This document shows positions 1 to 6,175 of a stretch of DNA of 10,000 nt, in pieces. The position numbers were made by a program, and so were the translations under genes. The notes beneath the pieces were generated by a model, which saw only the letters and a program-made list of their open reading frames with translations, did no database searches and was not told the DNA's origin. The stretch spans positions 1-10,000 of the forward strand of contig NZ_JAIWNX010000113.1 in NCBI RefSeq assembly GCF_020217185.1, written 5' to 3'. Positions within the stretch are counted from its first letter, which is position 1, and every line of letters starts with the position of its first letter. Origin of the DNA: Asticcacaulis sp. GTDB lineage: Bacteria > Pseudomonadota > Alphaproteobacteria > Caulobacterales > Caulobacteraceae.

Positions 1-31
1 TTTACCGACAAGGAAACGGCACCTAAATACC

Positions 32-54
32 GCGACAAAAGGGCCGTATGTCGC
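32..54. promoter_or_regulatory. Small dyad upstream of the AraC-type gene
   Basis: GCGACA (32-37) and TGTCGC (49-54) form a 6-bp inverted repeat with an 11-nt spacer, about 100 bp before the regulator's start. AraC-type genes are often autoregulated or divergent from their targets, so it could be an operator, but a 6-bp dyad can arise by chance. A TTGACG at 77-82 could be a -35 box, but I see no convincing -10 box at normal spacing. Confidence 0.2.
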
Positions 55-151
55 AAACGGAACAAATCACCGGGGATTGACGCACACGCCGCAAATTCGC
101 CTCTTACGATACATTCCGAATACGATTACCCGTCGCTGAGGAGTGGGGCAC

Positions 152-1168
152 ATGTCAAATAACAGCACTTTACCGCGAGAGGACTGGCAATTCAGCGGGG
201 ATTCGTTTGAGGGTTTGGCTCAGATTCTGCACCGTTACTGCGATATAACGGCCCAGCAACCCGATCCCGCGCAGCCTTTAAACTGGCGGTTGAATTTATC
301 CTCTATTGAGTCGCGTCACCTCAAGGACCCTGTCTATTTGAAGCTCGCCATGGTGGAAACTACGGCGGACTGGTCCTTTGCGCCCCATACGCCCGGCGAC
401 GACATCATTATGAGCTTTCCTCTGGAAGGCCGCCAAAGCCACACCTTTGCCGATCAGACGGTCGAAATCGGCAAGGGACAGGCCATCATGTACCAGCAGT
501 GTGAGCAACTGCGTCAGTCCTTTATGGCCCACGATCGTGTGGCGCGCTCGGTATCGCTGCGCCTGAGCAATAAATGCGTGCGGCGCATTATTGCGCGGCG
601 CACGGGGCGCTTTGATCGTCTGCGCACCGATTTCCGTCAGGTGATCGAACAGGGCATGCCCGGTTTTGGCCTGATCCCGGCGCTGGTCGGCACGATGTCC
701 GGCCTTGATTCCGAGGCGGTCTTTTCGGTGCTGTCCGAAGAAACGCGCCATGCCCTGATCACCGCCATGGGGGAACTGGTCTTTGATCTGGTGCCCAATG
801 TGATGCGCCGTCACGTGCGCCTGTCCGAAGCGGACGGCGTCCCGCCCTATATCCGCAAGGCCTGCGATTACATCGTCCACCACTATCGCGACGCCCTCAC
901 CATCCGCGAACTGGCCGAACACTGCGCCGTCAGCCTGAGAAAACTCGAACGCGGGTTTGAGCAGAGTCTGAGGATGAGCCCGTCCGCCTTCGTCAAGAAG
1001 GTCCGCCTGGACGCCATCCGGGCCATTCTGACCTCCGGCACCTATCGCGGGACCATCTCGGCGCTGGCGGCGGAGTGCGGTTATTCCAGCCGCCACCGCT
1101 TCCTGAAAGACTATACGGCCCGGTTCGGAGAAACCCCCAAGGAAACCCTGCGCGCGCACAAGCCTTAA
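152..1168 (+). CDS. AraC-family transcriptional regulator
   Basis: A 338-residue DNA-binding transcription factor of the AraC/XylS family, cytoplasmic. The C-terminal ~105 residues (about 232-336) form the double helix-turn-helix domain. The first HTH (TIRELAEHCAVSLRKLERGF, about 250-269) is followed by the recognition-helix region and the family hallmark GYSSRHRFLKDYTARFGETP (about 310-329). The N-terminal ~220 residues resemble the beta-rich sensing/dimerisation domain of AraC-binding-like regulators (MSFPLEGRQ near 87-95, followed by a FADQTVEIGKGQAIMY strand pattern). The length fits the family. I chose ATG 152 because GAGGAG (138-143) lies 8 nt upstream; the in-frame GTG at 143 overlaps that Shine-Dalgarno. 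The ligand and targets cannot be read from the sequence. The closest neighbours on the same strand are the small ORF and Hpt-like gene, about 270 bp downstream beyond a palindromic region. The first ~400 nt look less GC-rich than the 3' half. Confidence 0.93.
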   Translation: MSNNSTLPREDWQFSGDSFEGLAQILHRYCDITAQQPDPAQPLNWRLNLSSIESRHLKDPVYLKLAMVETTADWSFAPHTPGDDIIMSFPLEGRQSHTFADQTVEIGKGQAIMYQQCEQLRQSFMAHDRVARSVSLRLSNKCVRRIIARRTGRFDRLRTDFRQVIEQGMPGFGLIPALVGTMSGLDSEAVFSVLSEETRHALITAMGELVFDLVPNVMRRHVRLSEADGVPPYIRKACDYIVHHYRDALTIRELAEHCAVSLRKLERGFEQSLRMSPSAFVKKVRLDAIRAILTSGTYRGTISALAAECGYSSRHRFLKDYTARFGETPKETLRAHKP

Positions 1169-1184
1169 CCACAGGCCGGGCCTG

Positions 1185-1256
1185 GTGTCCTGAATCTGAA
1201 ATTCGCATGTGCTTGATATCGCTCTCTGGCGAATTTCAGATTCAACAGGACACTAG
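1185..1256. repeat. Palindromic unit 1 (long imperfect hairpin)
   Basis: The left arm is GTGTCC (1185-1190) plus TGAATCTGAAATTCGC (1191-1206). The right arm is GCGAATTTCAGATTCA (1229-1244), a 3-nt bulge (1245-1247) and GGACAC (1248-1253). This makes a 22-bp stem around a 22-nt loop that contains GATATC (1215-1220). It begins 16 nt after the AraC stop. No T-tract follows, so it does not look like a standard intrinsic terminator. The right end is ACTAG, as in unit 2, exactly 90 bp further on. It is probably a REP/MITE-like element or a structured RNA; the function is unknown. Confidence 0.85.
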
Positions 1257-1272
1257 CAAATTATTGTAAATC

Positions 1273-1346
1273 GTATCGTTTTCGAATTTGAAGTTCGCCC
1301 GGCTCTCGATATCAAAATGAAGCGAACTTCAAATTCACGATACTAG
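1273..1346. repeat. Palindromic unit 2, structurally conserved copy of unit 1
   Basis: The left arm is GTATCG (1273-1278), a 5-nt interruption, and GAATTTGAAGTTCGC (1284-1298). The right arm is GCGAACTTCAAATTC (1322-1336), one unpaired base, and CGATAC (1338-1343). The stem has 21 bp, and the 23-nt loop again contains GATATC (1308-1313). Compared with unit 1, four stem pairs differ and each is compensated on the opposite arm, so the pairing is kept while the sequence has drifted. The unit ends in ACTAG (1342-1346). It lies just upstream of the candidate promoter for the next gene pair. Confidence 0.85.
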
Positions 1347-1375
1347 AGGCAGCGTACAGTATCGTTAATTACGGT

Positions 1376-1404
1376 TTAAGATATTCGCGTTATGGATGTA
1401 TAGT
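1376..1404 (+). promoter_or_regulatory. Candidate promoter for the small ORF / Hpt-like gene
   Basis: A -35-like TTAAGA (1376-1381) and a -10-like TATAGT (1399-1404) are separated by 17 nt. They match the sigma-70 consensus at 4/6 and 5/6 positions. Transcription would start near 1411, giving a leader of about 30 nt with the GAGGAG Shine-Dalgarno at 1427-1432. The call is by eye. Confidence 0.45.
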
Positions 1405-1440
1405 GCCCGTATTACCCTCAAACCACGAGGAGCGAACCCT

Positions 1441-1521
1441 ATGTTTGCTATGCCATCGGCTATGGGCACAGGTCCCGTCAGCCCGCCTGCTCACCACCCG
1501 ACGAACGGTGCCCCCTCATGA
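1441..1521 (+). CDS. Small ORF (26 aa), translationally coupled to the Hpt-like gene
   Basis: ATG 1441 is preceded by GAGGAG (1427-1432) at 8-nt spacing, one of the strongest ribosome binding sites in the window. The frame ends at TGA 1519-1521, which overlaps the next gene's start as ATGA (1518-1521). The next gene has no Shine-Dalgarno of its own (1498-1517 is C-rich), so ribosomes ending here probably re-initiate there. The predicted peptide is rich in Pro, Ala and Gly, with methionines at residues 1, 4 and 8 and a His pair at 18-19. It has no membrane segment, and no run of a regulatory amino acid that would suggest classical attenuation. I recognise no family. It may be a real microprotein or only a translation-initiating leader. 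Confidence 0.6.
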   Translation: MFAMPSAMGTGPVSPPAHHPTNGAPS

Positions 1522-1994
1522 AAACGGCACTTATTCTGGAGGTTCCCAATGATCTGCACGCCAAGCTGGGGGACGCGCTTTCGGACGCGGCCATGCTTGA
1601 GCGGGTGGAAGAGGCCCTGCACACCCTGTCGGCACAGTTCAAGGGCTGGTTGTCCGACGACATCATCCGGCTGAACAGGGCCGTTAAAGCCGCCTGTCAG
1701 ACGCCCGGTGAGGCGAGCCGCCGGGAGCTGCTGAGACATTACGGCGACCTCAAGGGCATGGGGACGACCTACGGCTACCCGCTGGTCAGCCGTGTGGCCG
1801 CCTCGGCCTGCCTCTTGCTGACGGCCAACAGCGATCTGCCGCTGACCCTGCCCCTGCTGGAGGCGCACGCCGCGGCGATCACCGTGCTGGTCGATTGCGA
1901 GATCAGGGACGAAAGCCACGCGGAGGGCCAGAGGCTTGCGCACGAGCTGGAGGTTCAGGTGCAGCCGTTCCACAGCCGCGTCGTAAGGCTCTGA
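1518..1994 (+). CDS. Hpt-like helical protein without canonical phospho-histidine
   Basis: A 158-residue soluble, mostly alpha-helical protein. The central stretch HYGDLKGMGTTYGYPLV (74-90) matches the signature of alphaproteobacterial histidine phosphotransfer (Hpt) proteins, typically H-D-[LI]-K-G followed by G-x-x-x-G-Y-P-L. It continues into a helix (SRVAASACLLL) and a second helix with EAHAAAITVLV (115-125), also usual in this group. The residue at the phospho-acceptor position is Gly76 (GGC) instead of His. The nearest His is residue 74, two positions earlier. If the alignment is right, the protein cannot take part in a normal phosphorelay and may bind a receiver domain without phosphotransfer. 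Start 1518 is supported by the ATGA overlap with the upstream small ORF and by the absence of a better start. The gene ends 2 bp from the convergent membrane-protein gene. Fold assignment is moderately sure; function is unknown. Confidence 0.75.
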   Translation: MKTALILEVPNDLHAKLGDALSDAAMLERVEEALHTLSAQFKGWLSDDIIRLNRAVKAACQTPGEASRRELLRHYGDLKGMGTTYGYPLVSRVAASACLLLTANSDLPLTLPLLEAHAAAITVLVDCEIRDESHAEGQRLAHELEVQVQPFHSRVVRL

Positions 1995-1996
1995 GG

Positions 1997-2815
1997 TCAG
2001 ACGCGGTTGGCGTCGGGCTGAGTCAGCTTGCGGAAATTCATCCAGAACAGGATGGCCCCAAGCGGGATGGACAGAAGGATGATCAGCGGCTGATAGAGGC
2101 CCAGACTGAACCGGGACGGCGGCAGGTTGGCCGTGAACAGGTTCAGCGCCATACGCCCTTCCAGCCAGTTGAAGCTCATCAGCCCTACCCCCAGCAGGAT
2201 CAGGCCGATCCACACAAAGCGCCAGCGCACGCGCGGGGCGGCGATGCAGATGAACAGGGTCACCGCACAAAAAATCAGGTTGATGACCGCCAGCCCCAGA
2301 AGCGCATAGTGTTCGATGCTCTGCCCGCTCAGGCGGAAGGCCGTGCGTTCAAACAGCGACGCGCGGTAGGTATTCATATTGAACCCCGCCACCGCCTGCT
2401 TCGCGGAGCCCGGTTCGACCGTCACAGTGGCGATGATCCAGCGGTCGGAAAATTCGTACTCCAGCGCCACAAACACGAAGCGCTTGCCGCTCAGGTCGCG
2501 CACCATATAGCCGACGGGCTGGATATTGCGCGGCGCTTCCTGCGGCAGATACAGATAGACGCGCTCCATAATCAGCTCGAAATTGGCGTCGATATAGTCG
2601 TTGTTCATCTGCGCGCGCACGGCCGGCGTGTCGCGCGTCTGCATCAGGGCGACAAAGTCCTTCGACTGCCCCACCTCCGGCTCCAGCCGCGCCAGTTCCC
2701 GCGACAGGCGCTCAGCGCGCTGACGCTGATCCAGCGTGCCGCCCAGCACATAGAGCTGGCTGACCAGCAGCATCAGGCTCAGCACCGCGCCAATAATTTT
2801 CCGGAACAGACCCAT
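1997..2815 (-). CDS. Membrane protein of unknown function, four predicted TM helices
   Basis: A 272-residue protein I cannot assign to a named family. Predicted membrane segments lie at about 5-25, 170-192, 198-214 and 241-258. The region between helices 1 and 2 (about 26-168) is soluble and probably periplasmic. It starts with a charged, possibly coiled stretch (DQRQRAERLSRELARLEPEV, 29-48) and continues with a beta-rich part (KRFVFVALEYEF, then WIIATVTVEPGS). The one-helix, extracytoplasmic domain, three-helix layout suggests a sensor or an assembly factor, but no catalytic motif is visible. The start at ATG 2815 has only a weak GGGTGGG upstream. The gene lies 60 nt downstream of the PPIase gene on the same strand and may be co-transcribed. 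Its stop is 2 bp from the stop of the convergent Hpt-like gene. Confidence 0.8.
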   Translation of the reverse strand: MGLFRKIIGAVLSLMLLVSQLYVLGGTLDQRQRAERLSRELARLEPEVGQSKDFVALMQTRDTPAVRAQMNNDYIDANFELIMERVYLYLPQEAPRNIQPVGYMVRDLSGKRFVFVALEYEFSDRWIIATVTVEPGSAKQAVAGFNMNTYRASLFERTAFRLSGQSIEHYALLGLAVINLIFCAVTLFICIAAPRVRWRFVWIGLILLGVGLMSFNWLEGRMALNLFTANLPPSRFSLGLYQPLIILLSIPLGAILFWMNFRKLTQPDANRV

Positions 2816-2854
2816 CTACCCACCCGTTAACCTTTTTAGTGTTGGCACGGGCGG

Positions 2855-2877
2855 GGGCTTCGCAAAAGCCCTTTTTT
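2855..2877 (+). terminator. Plus-strand intrinsic terminator between two minus-strand genes
   Basis: GGGCTT (2855-2860), loop CGCAA, AAGCCC (2866-2871) and six T residues (2872-2877) form a short classical terminator for plus-strand transcription. The tract overlaps the TAA stop of the minus-strand PPIase gene. Minus-strand transcripts would carry the hairpin without a downstream U-tract. The nearest plus-strand gene upstream is the Hpt-like gene, 861 bp away. Confidence 0.5.
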
Positions 2878-3763
2878 ACGGTTTTTGGCGGATGGGCGGC
2901 AAAGCGTTGCAAATATCCACCGCTCCGGCCGACACCGCGAAGAAATCGTCCTTGCGGTTGGCGCGGGCCTTTACCCAGGCGGCAAAGGTCGGGCTTTGCG
3001 TATCGAGATACTGAAAAGATGGACGCTCCGTGGACGGAAGATCGGCGGCGATGCGCACGGACACAATCTTTGTGCGCTCCGCCTCGGTCTTGTAGAAGCC
3101 CAGAGCCTCTGTGCCGCGCGGACGGGCGCTCAGGGCGTCCATGCCCGACACGACGCGCCCGGCCATAGCCAGATTGCGGTCGAGATGGCGCGGCGCGTGG
3201 CCGATAATGGCGTAAAGCTGCGACGAAGACCCCGTATCCGGATTGAGGCCGCGCGCCACACCGACCATGCCGTAGCAATGCGGCAGCCATTGCGCCTGAC
3301 CGTCCGTGGCCACAGGCCAGCCGTCCACGTGCCCGACCTGAGTCGCATAGGCGTCACGATAGGGCAGCGGGCGGAAGGCTTTGGACAAGGGCTGTTCATA
3401 CTCGGCGGGCGGCGCGGCCTTTACGGCCTCCGGGTATTTGGGTTCCGGCTCGTCTGGCCAGCCCCATTGACTGACATAATTGTCCTGTGAGCGGATAATG
3501 GCCGAGCCATCCCACCACTTCGCGCGGGCAAAGGCGCGGACATTGGCCACGTGCTGCGGCGAAAAGGTCGTGGCCAGTTGCACCACCACCTTCGACCCGT
3601 CAGCCAAGGTCATGACCATCAGGTCTTCGGCCGGGATATCCTTCCAGGCGGTCGCAGGCGCGCTCTCCAGCACAGACGACGGGGTAACAGGCTTGTCCTG
3701 CGCTGACGCTTGCGTGGCGACGACCGCCAGAAAAACAGCCAGGCTCAGTGTGCGGATGGTCAT
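2876..3763 (-). CDS. Exported cyclophilin-type peptidyl-prolyl cis-trans isomerase
   Basis: A 295-residue periplasmic protein. Residues 1-21 form a Sec signal peptide (hydrophobic LAVFLAVVA, cleavage after ASA). The cyclophilin fold is recognisable in two blocks. Residues 68-101 (HVANVRAFARAKWWDGSAIIR, then SQWG) match the aP-x-t-V-x-N-F / Y-D-g-x-x-F-H-R / Q-G-G region, with Arg91 and Gln99 at the catalytic Arg and Gln. Residues 166-211 (MVGVARG, SSQLYAIIG, LDRNLAMAGRVVSGMD) match the sM-A / g-S-Q-F-F-I / L-D-x-x-x-x-v-F-G-x-V-x-x-G block. Between them lies an insertion of about 60 residues rich in Pro, Trp and Tyr. About 55 residues follow the core. I chose ATG 3763 because an AAGGGGAC Shine-Dalgarno and the signal peptide begin there; the longer in-frame extension to 3820 has no such support. 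The gene is divergent from the DUF485-actP operon. It probably assists folding of exported proteins, but the substituted aromatic pocket leaves activity uncertain. Confidence 0.85.
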   Translation of the reverse strand: MTIRTLSLAVFLAVVATQASAQDKPVTPSSVLESAPATAWKDIPAEDLMVMTLADGSKVVVQLATTFSPQHVANVRAFARAKWWDGSAIIRSQDNYVSQWGWPDEPEPKYPEAVKAAPPAEYEQPLSKAFRPLPYRDAYATQVGHVDGWPVATDGQAQWLPHCYGMVGVARGLNPDTGSSSQLYAIIGHAPRHLDRNLAMAGRVVSGMDALSARPRGTEALGFYKTEAERTKIVSVRIAADLPSTERPSFQYLDTQSPTFAAWVKARANRKDDFFAVSAGAVDICNALPPIRQKP

Positions 3764-3999
3764 GCGTTGCGTCCCCTTTAATAACAGCAGAAACCTTATC
3801 CCGCCCCCGGCTGACCGCAAGTGGAAAAATCACGCGATTGGCTGTTGCATTTTGCGACGACTAAAGTCGAATAGCCGCCGGGGCGGGGCTGTTTTACCCT
3901 CCTCCCCTGAGCTTCCGCGCCATAAGGAAGACGAACAAGCGGCTGAAGGCCAAAAAAGACAGGCCGAGTTATAGGCCAAAACAGGAAGGACAACCCGAA
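3764..3999. promoter_or_regulatory. Divergent promoter region (PPIase / DUF485-actP)
   Basis: This 236-nt region must hold promoters for both directions, but I see no convincing -35/-10 pair for either. It contains the dyad CGACT-AA-AGTCG (3858-3869), preceded by TTGC-N4-TTGC (3846-3855), and three copies of AGGCC (3947, 3961, 3973). A good Shine-Dalgarno, AGGAAGGA (3983-3990), serves the DUF485 gene. The dyad is a candidate operator for acetate or carbon control; this is inference from position only. Confidence 0.4.
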
Positions 4000-4314
4000 A
4001 TGAGTTCCGACGAGGTCTATCGTCGTATCTACGACAACCCCAAATTTCAGGCGCTGGTCAAAAAGCGCGGGCGCTTTGCCTGGACGCTGTCGGCCCTGAT
4101 GCTGCTGGCCTATTACGGCTTTGTCTGCCTGATCGCCTTTGACCCGAAGCTTTTGGGTACGCGCATGCAGCCGGATGCGGTCCTCACCTGGGGCATTCCG
4201 GGTGGCATCGGCCTGATCCTGCTGTGCTTTATCCTCACTGGTATCTATGTGCAGCGCGCCAATGGCGAATTTGACCGCGAAGTGCGTCAAATCCTTGAGG
4301 AGGTCGGGCAATGA
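4000..4314 (+). CDS. yjcH: DUF485 membrane protein (YjcH-like), partner of ActP
   Basis: A 104-residue inner-membrane protein, the same length as E. coli YjcH. The N-terminus carries the typical amphipathic [18 protein letters not shown] (6-23). Two transmembrane helices follow (about 26-47 and 62-84), joined by a short loop, and the tail is charged ([16 protein letters not shown], 86-101). DUF485 genes are regularly found just upstream of actP and are thought to help the permease, though the molecular role is not settled. Translation starts at ATG 4000 after AGGAAGGA with 9-nt spacing. The stop overlaps the actP start as ATGA (4311-4314), so the two are translationally coupled. In enterobacteria this pair follows acs; here no acs gene lies in the window and the pair stands as its own operon. 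Confidence 0.93.
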   Translation: MSSDEVYRRIYDNPKFQALVKKRGRFAWTLSALMLLAYYGFVCLIAFDPKLLGTRMQPDAVLTWGIPGGIGLILLCFILTGIYVQRANGEFDREVRQILEEVGQ

Positions 4315-5984
4315 AGGGCTTCTCATTCAGCTGGCGCGCCCTGTTCGGAGCCGCGCTAATCAGCGCGGTCCCGGCCATGGTGCTGGCCGATTCCATCAAT
4401 GGCGAGGTGCAGAAGCAAGGCACCAACTACATCGCCATTGCCATGTTCCTGGCCTTCATCGTCCTGACGCTGGGCATCACCAAATGGGCCTCGGCGCGCT
4501 CGGCCTCGACCAAGGACTATTACACCGCCGGCGGAAAGATCACCGGCTTTCAGAACGGTCTGGCCATTGCGGGCGATTACATGTCGGCCGCCTCGTTTCT
4601 GGGCATTTCGGCGCAGGTCTTTACCTCCGGCTTTGACGGCCTGATCTATTCGATCGGCTTTCTGGTCGGCTGGCCCATCATCCTGTTCCTGATGGCCGAA
4701 CGACTGCGCAATCTGGGCAAGTTCACCTTCTCGGACGTGGCCTCCTACCGTCTGGGGCAAAAGCCGATCCGCTTCCTGTCGGCCCTGTCTTCGCTGACGG
4801 TCGTGGCCTTCTACCTGATCGCGCAGATGGTCGGGGCGGGCAAGCTGATCCAGCTTCTGTTCGGGCTCGATTACCTGATCGCCGTGGTGCTGGTCGGCGT
4901 GCTGATGGTGCTCTACGTGCTGTTCGGCGGGATGCTGGCCACCACCTGGGTGCAGATCATCAAGGCCGTCCTGCTGTTGTCCGGCGCCACCTTCATGGCC
5001 GTCATGGTGCTGAAATCGGTCAATTTCGACTTCTCCGCCCTGTTTGAAAAGGCCGTCGAGGTGCACCCCAAGGGCGATGCCATCATGGCCCCCGGCGTGC
5101 TGATCAGCGACCCGATCTCGGCCATTTCGCTGGGTCTGGCCCTGATGTTCGGCACCGCCGGTCTGCCGCACATCCTGATGCGCTTCTTCACCGTCAGCGA
5201 CGCCAAGGAGGCGCGCAAGTCGGTCTTCTACGCCACGGGTTTCATCGGCTATTTCTACATCCTGACCTTCGTCATCGGCTTCGGGGCCATCCTGCTGGTC
5301 GGCACCAACCCCGCCTTCAAGGACGCGGCGGGTGAGCTTCTGGGCGGGTCGAACATGGCGGCGGTGCACCTCGCCAAGGCCGTGGGCGGTGACTTCTTCC
5401 TCGGCTTCATCTCGGCCGTCGCCTTTGCCACCATTCTGGCCGTCGTGGCCGGTCTGGCTCTGGCGGGGGCCTCCGCCGTGGCGCTCGACCTCTATACCCA
5501 CGTCCTGCGCGGCGGTAACGTCAATGAAAAGGCGCAGATGGCGGTCTCCAAAGGCGCGGTCATCGTGCTGGGTATCGTGGCCATCGTGCTCGGCATCGTG
5601 TTTGAGAAGCAGAATATCGCCTTCATGGTGGGGCTGGCCTTCTCGGTGGCGGCGGCGACCAACTTCCCCATCCTGTTCCTCAGCATGTACTGGTCGAAGC
5701 TGACGACGCGCGGGGCGGTCATCGGCGGGGCTATGGGCCTGATCACGGCCCTGACGCTCACCGTGCTGAGCCCGACCGTGTGGGTCGATGTGCTGCACCA
5801 TCAAGCCGCCATCTTCCCGTACAAATATCCGGCCCTGTTCGCCATGATCGCCGCCTTTGTGGGTATCTGGCTGTTCTCGGTGACGGACACCTCCGCCAAG
5901 GCCAGGGCCGAGCGCGAGAAGTTCTTTGCCCAGTTCGTCCGCTCACAGACGGGGCTTGGGGCTTCGGAGGCGGTGGATCACTAA
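4311..5984 (+). CDS. actP: Cation/acetate symporter ActP
   Basis: A 557-residue sodium:solute symporter (SSS family) that imports acetate and related short carboxylates with a cation. The length is close to the 549 residues of E. coli ActP, and long blocks are nearly identical to it. Examples are [20 protein letters not shown] and SAASFLGIS near residues 70-98, [80 protein letters not shown], and the C-terminal FVRSQTG. An N-terminal hydrophobic segment ending in VLADS is followed by multiple transmembrane helices, consistent with the 13-TM family topology. The sodium-binding and substrate-binding regions appear intact. ATG 4311 follows GAGGAGG (4297-4303) at 7 nt and overlaps the DUF485 stop. 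A strong terminator follows 35 nt after the stop. Identification is secure from the conserved blocks. Confidence 0.97.
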   Translation: MKGFSFSWRALFGAALISAVPAMVLADSINGEVQKQGTNYIAIAMFLAFIVLTLGITKWASARSASTKDYYTAGGKITGFQNGLAIAGDYMSAASFLGISAQVFTSGFDGLIYSIGFLVGWPIILFLMAERLRNLGKFTFSDVASYRLGQKPIRFLSALSSLTVVAFYLIAQMVGAGKLIQLLFGLDYLIAVVLVGVLMVLYVLFGGMLATTWVQIIKAVLLLSGATFMAVMVLKSVNFDFSALFEKAVEVHPKGDAIMAPGVLISDPISAISLGLALMFGTAGLPHILMRFFTVSDAKEARKSVFYATGFIGYFYILTFVIGFGAILLVGTNPAFKDAAGELLGGSNMAAVHLAKAVGGDFFLGFISAVAFATILAVVAGLALAGASAVALDLYTHVLRGGNVNEKAQMAVSKGAVIVLGIVAIVLGIVFEKQNIAFMVGLAFSVAAATNFPILFLSMYWSKLTTRGAVIGGAMGLITALTLTVLSPTVWVDVLHHQAAIFPYKYPALFAMIAAFVGIWLFSVTDTSAKARAEREKFFAQFVRSQTGLGASEAVDH

Positions 5985-6018
5985 AGTGTTTGTGTAGAGT
6001 AAGCGTTTGCGCACAGAC

Positions 6019-6049
6019 TGGCCGCTCCCACCCCGGAGCGGCCATTTTT
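6019..6049 (+). terminator. Intrinsic terminator of the DUF485-actP operon
   Basis: TGGCCGCTCC (6019-6028) pairs perfectly with GGAGCGGCCA (6035-6044) around a CACCCC loop, followed by TTTTT (6045-6049). The stem is 10 bp and GC-rich, and starts 35 nt after the actP stop. Confidence 0.9.
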
Positions 6050-6053
6050 ATAC

Positions 6054-6088
6054 CAACGGCCGAAGATGCTGACCGCATCCGGCCGTTG
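6054..6088. repeat. Hairpin A after actP
   Basis: CAACGGCCG (6054-6062), a 2-nt bulge, GATGC (6065-6069), loop TGACC, GCATC (6075-6079) and CGGCCGTTG (6080-6088) give a 14-bp stem. No T-tract follows on either strand, and a good terminator already precedes it, so it is not needed for termination of actP. Confidence 0.7.
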
Positions 6089-6095
6089 AAGACAG

Positions 6096-6134
6096 GAGAC
6101 TGTCTCATATGAGTCAGTGACATGAGACAGTCTC
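6096..6134. repeat. Hairpin B, nested palindromes
   Basis: GAGACTGTCTCAT (6096-6108) is exactly complementary to ATGAGACAGTCTC (6122-6134) with a 13-nt loop. Each arm is itself palindromic (GAGAC-N-GTCTC), and CTCATATGAG (6104-6113) is a further palindrome, so several alternative folds compete. Function unknown; it is a possible repeat element or protein-binding site. Confidence 0.7.
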
Positions 6135-6140
6135 GAATGG

Positions 6141-6175
6141 AATACCAAGAGTCATTTGCAATGACCCTTAGTATT
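6141..6175. repeat. Hairpin C overlapping the dsbA-like stop codon
   Basis: AATACCAAGAGTCATT (6141-6156) and AATGACCCTTAGTATT (6160-6175) pair over 16 positions with two mismatches around a 3-nt loop. The right arm includes two bases of the TAA stop (6174-6176) of the minus-strand dsbA-like gene, so the stem lies directly at the 3' end of that transcript. It could stabilise that end or cause factor-dependent termination. The ATACCAA heptamer of its left arm also occurs at 6050-6056, just before hairpin A. Confidence 0.65.

Larger units (their letters stand above)
1169..1440 (+). other. Intergenic region between the AraC-type gene and the small ORF
   Basis: This 272-nt gap contains, in order, a short dyad CAGGCC-G-GGCCTG (1172-1184), two palindromic units (1185-1256 and 1273-1346), a candidate sigma-70-type promoter (1376-1404) and the Shine-Dalgarno of the small ORF (1427-1432). 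Apart from the promoter end it is AT-richer than the flanking genes, and I see no coding potential in it. Confidence 0.7.

Noticed and set aside
296..1159. 287-codon minus-strand open frame opposite the AraC-type gene
   Set aside because: The plus frame has an unmistakable AraC-family HTH domain and a good ribosome site; the minus frame is its shadow.
1185..1253. Palindromic unit 1 as the intrinsic terminator of the AraC-type gene
   Set aside because: No T-tract follows the stem on the plus strand, and the loop is 22 nt. The existence of a covarying second copy points to another role.
1895..2830. 311-codon plus-strand open frame opposite the membrane-protein gene
   Set aside because: It is Gln/Arg/His-rich, with no ribosome site. 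The minus-strand frame has clear transmembrane segments and a normal composition.
3896..3999. AGGCC direct repeats at 3947, 3961 and 3973 as a binding array
   Set aside because: The spacings (14 and 12 nt) are irregular and a 5-mer is too short to be significant.
4356..5804. 482-codon open frame on the minus strand opposite actP
   Set aside because: The translation is rich in His, Gln, Gly, Asp and Arg with no domain pattern, and lies wholly inside a highly conserved actP. Long antisense frames are normal in GC-rich genes with strong codon bias.
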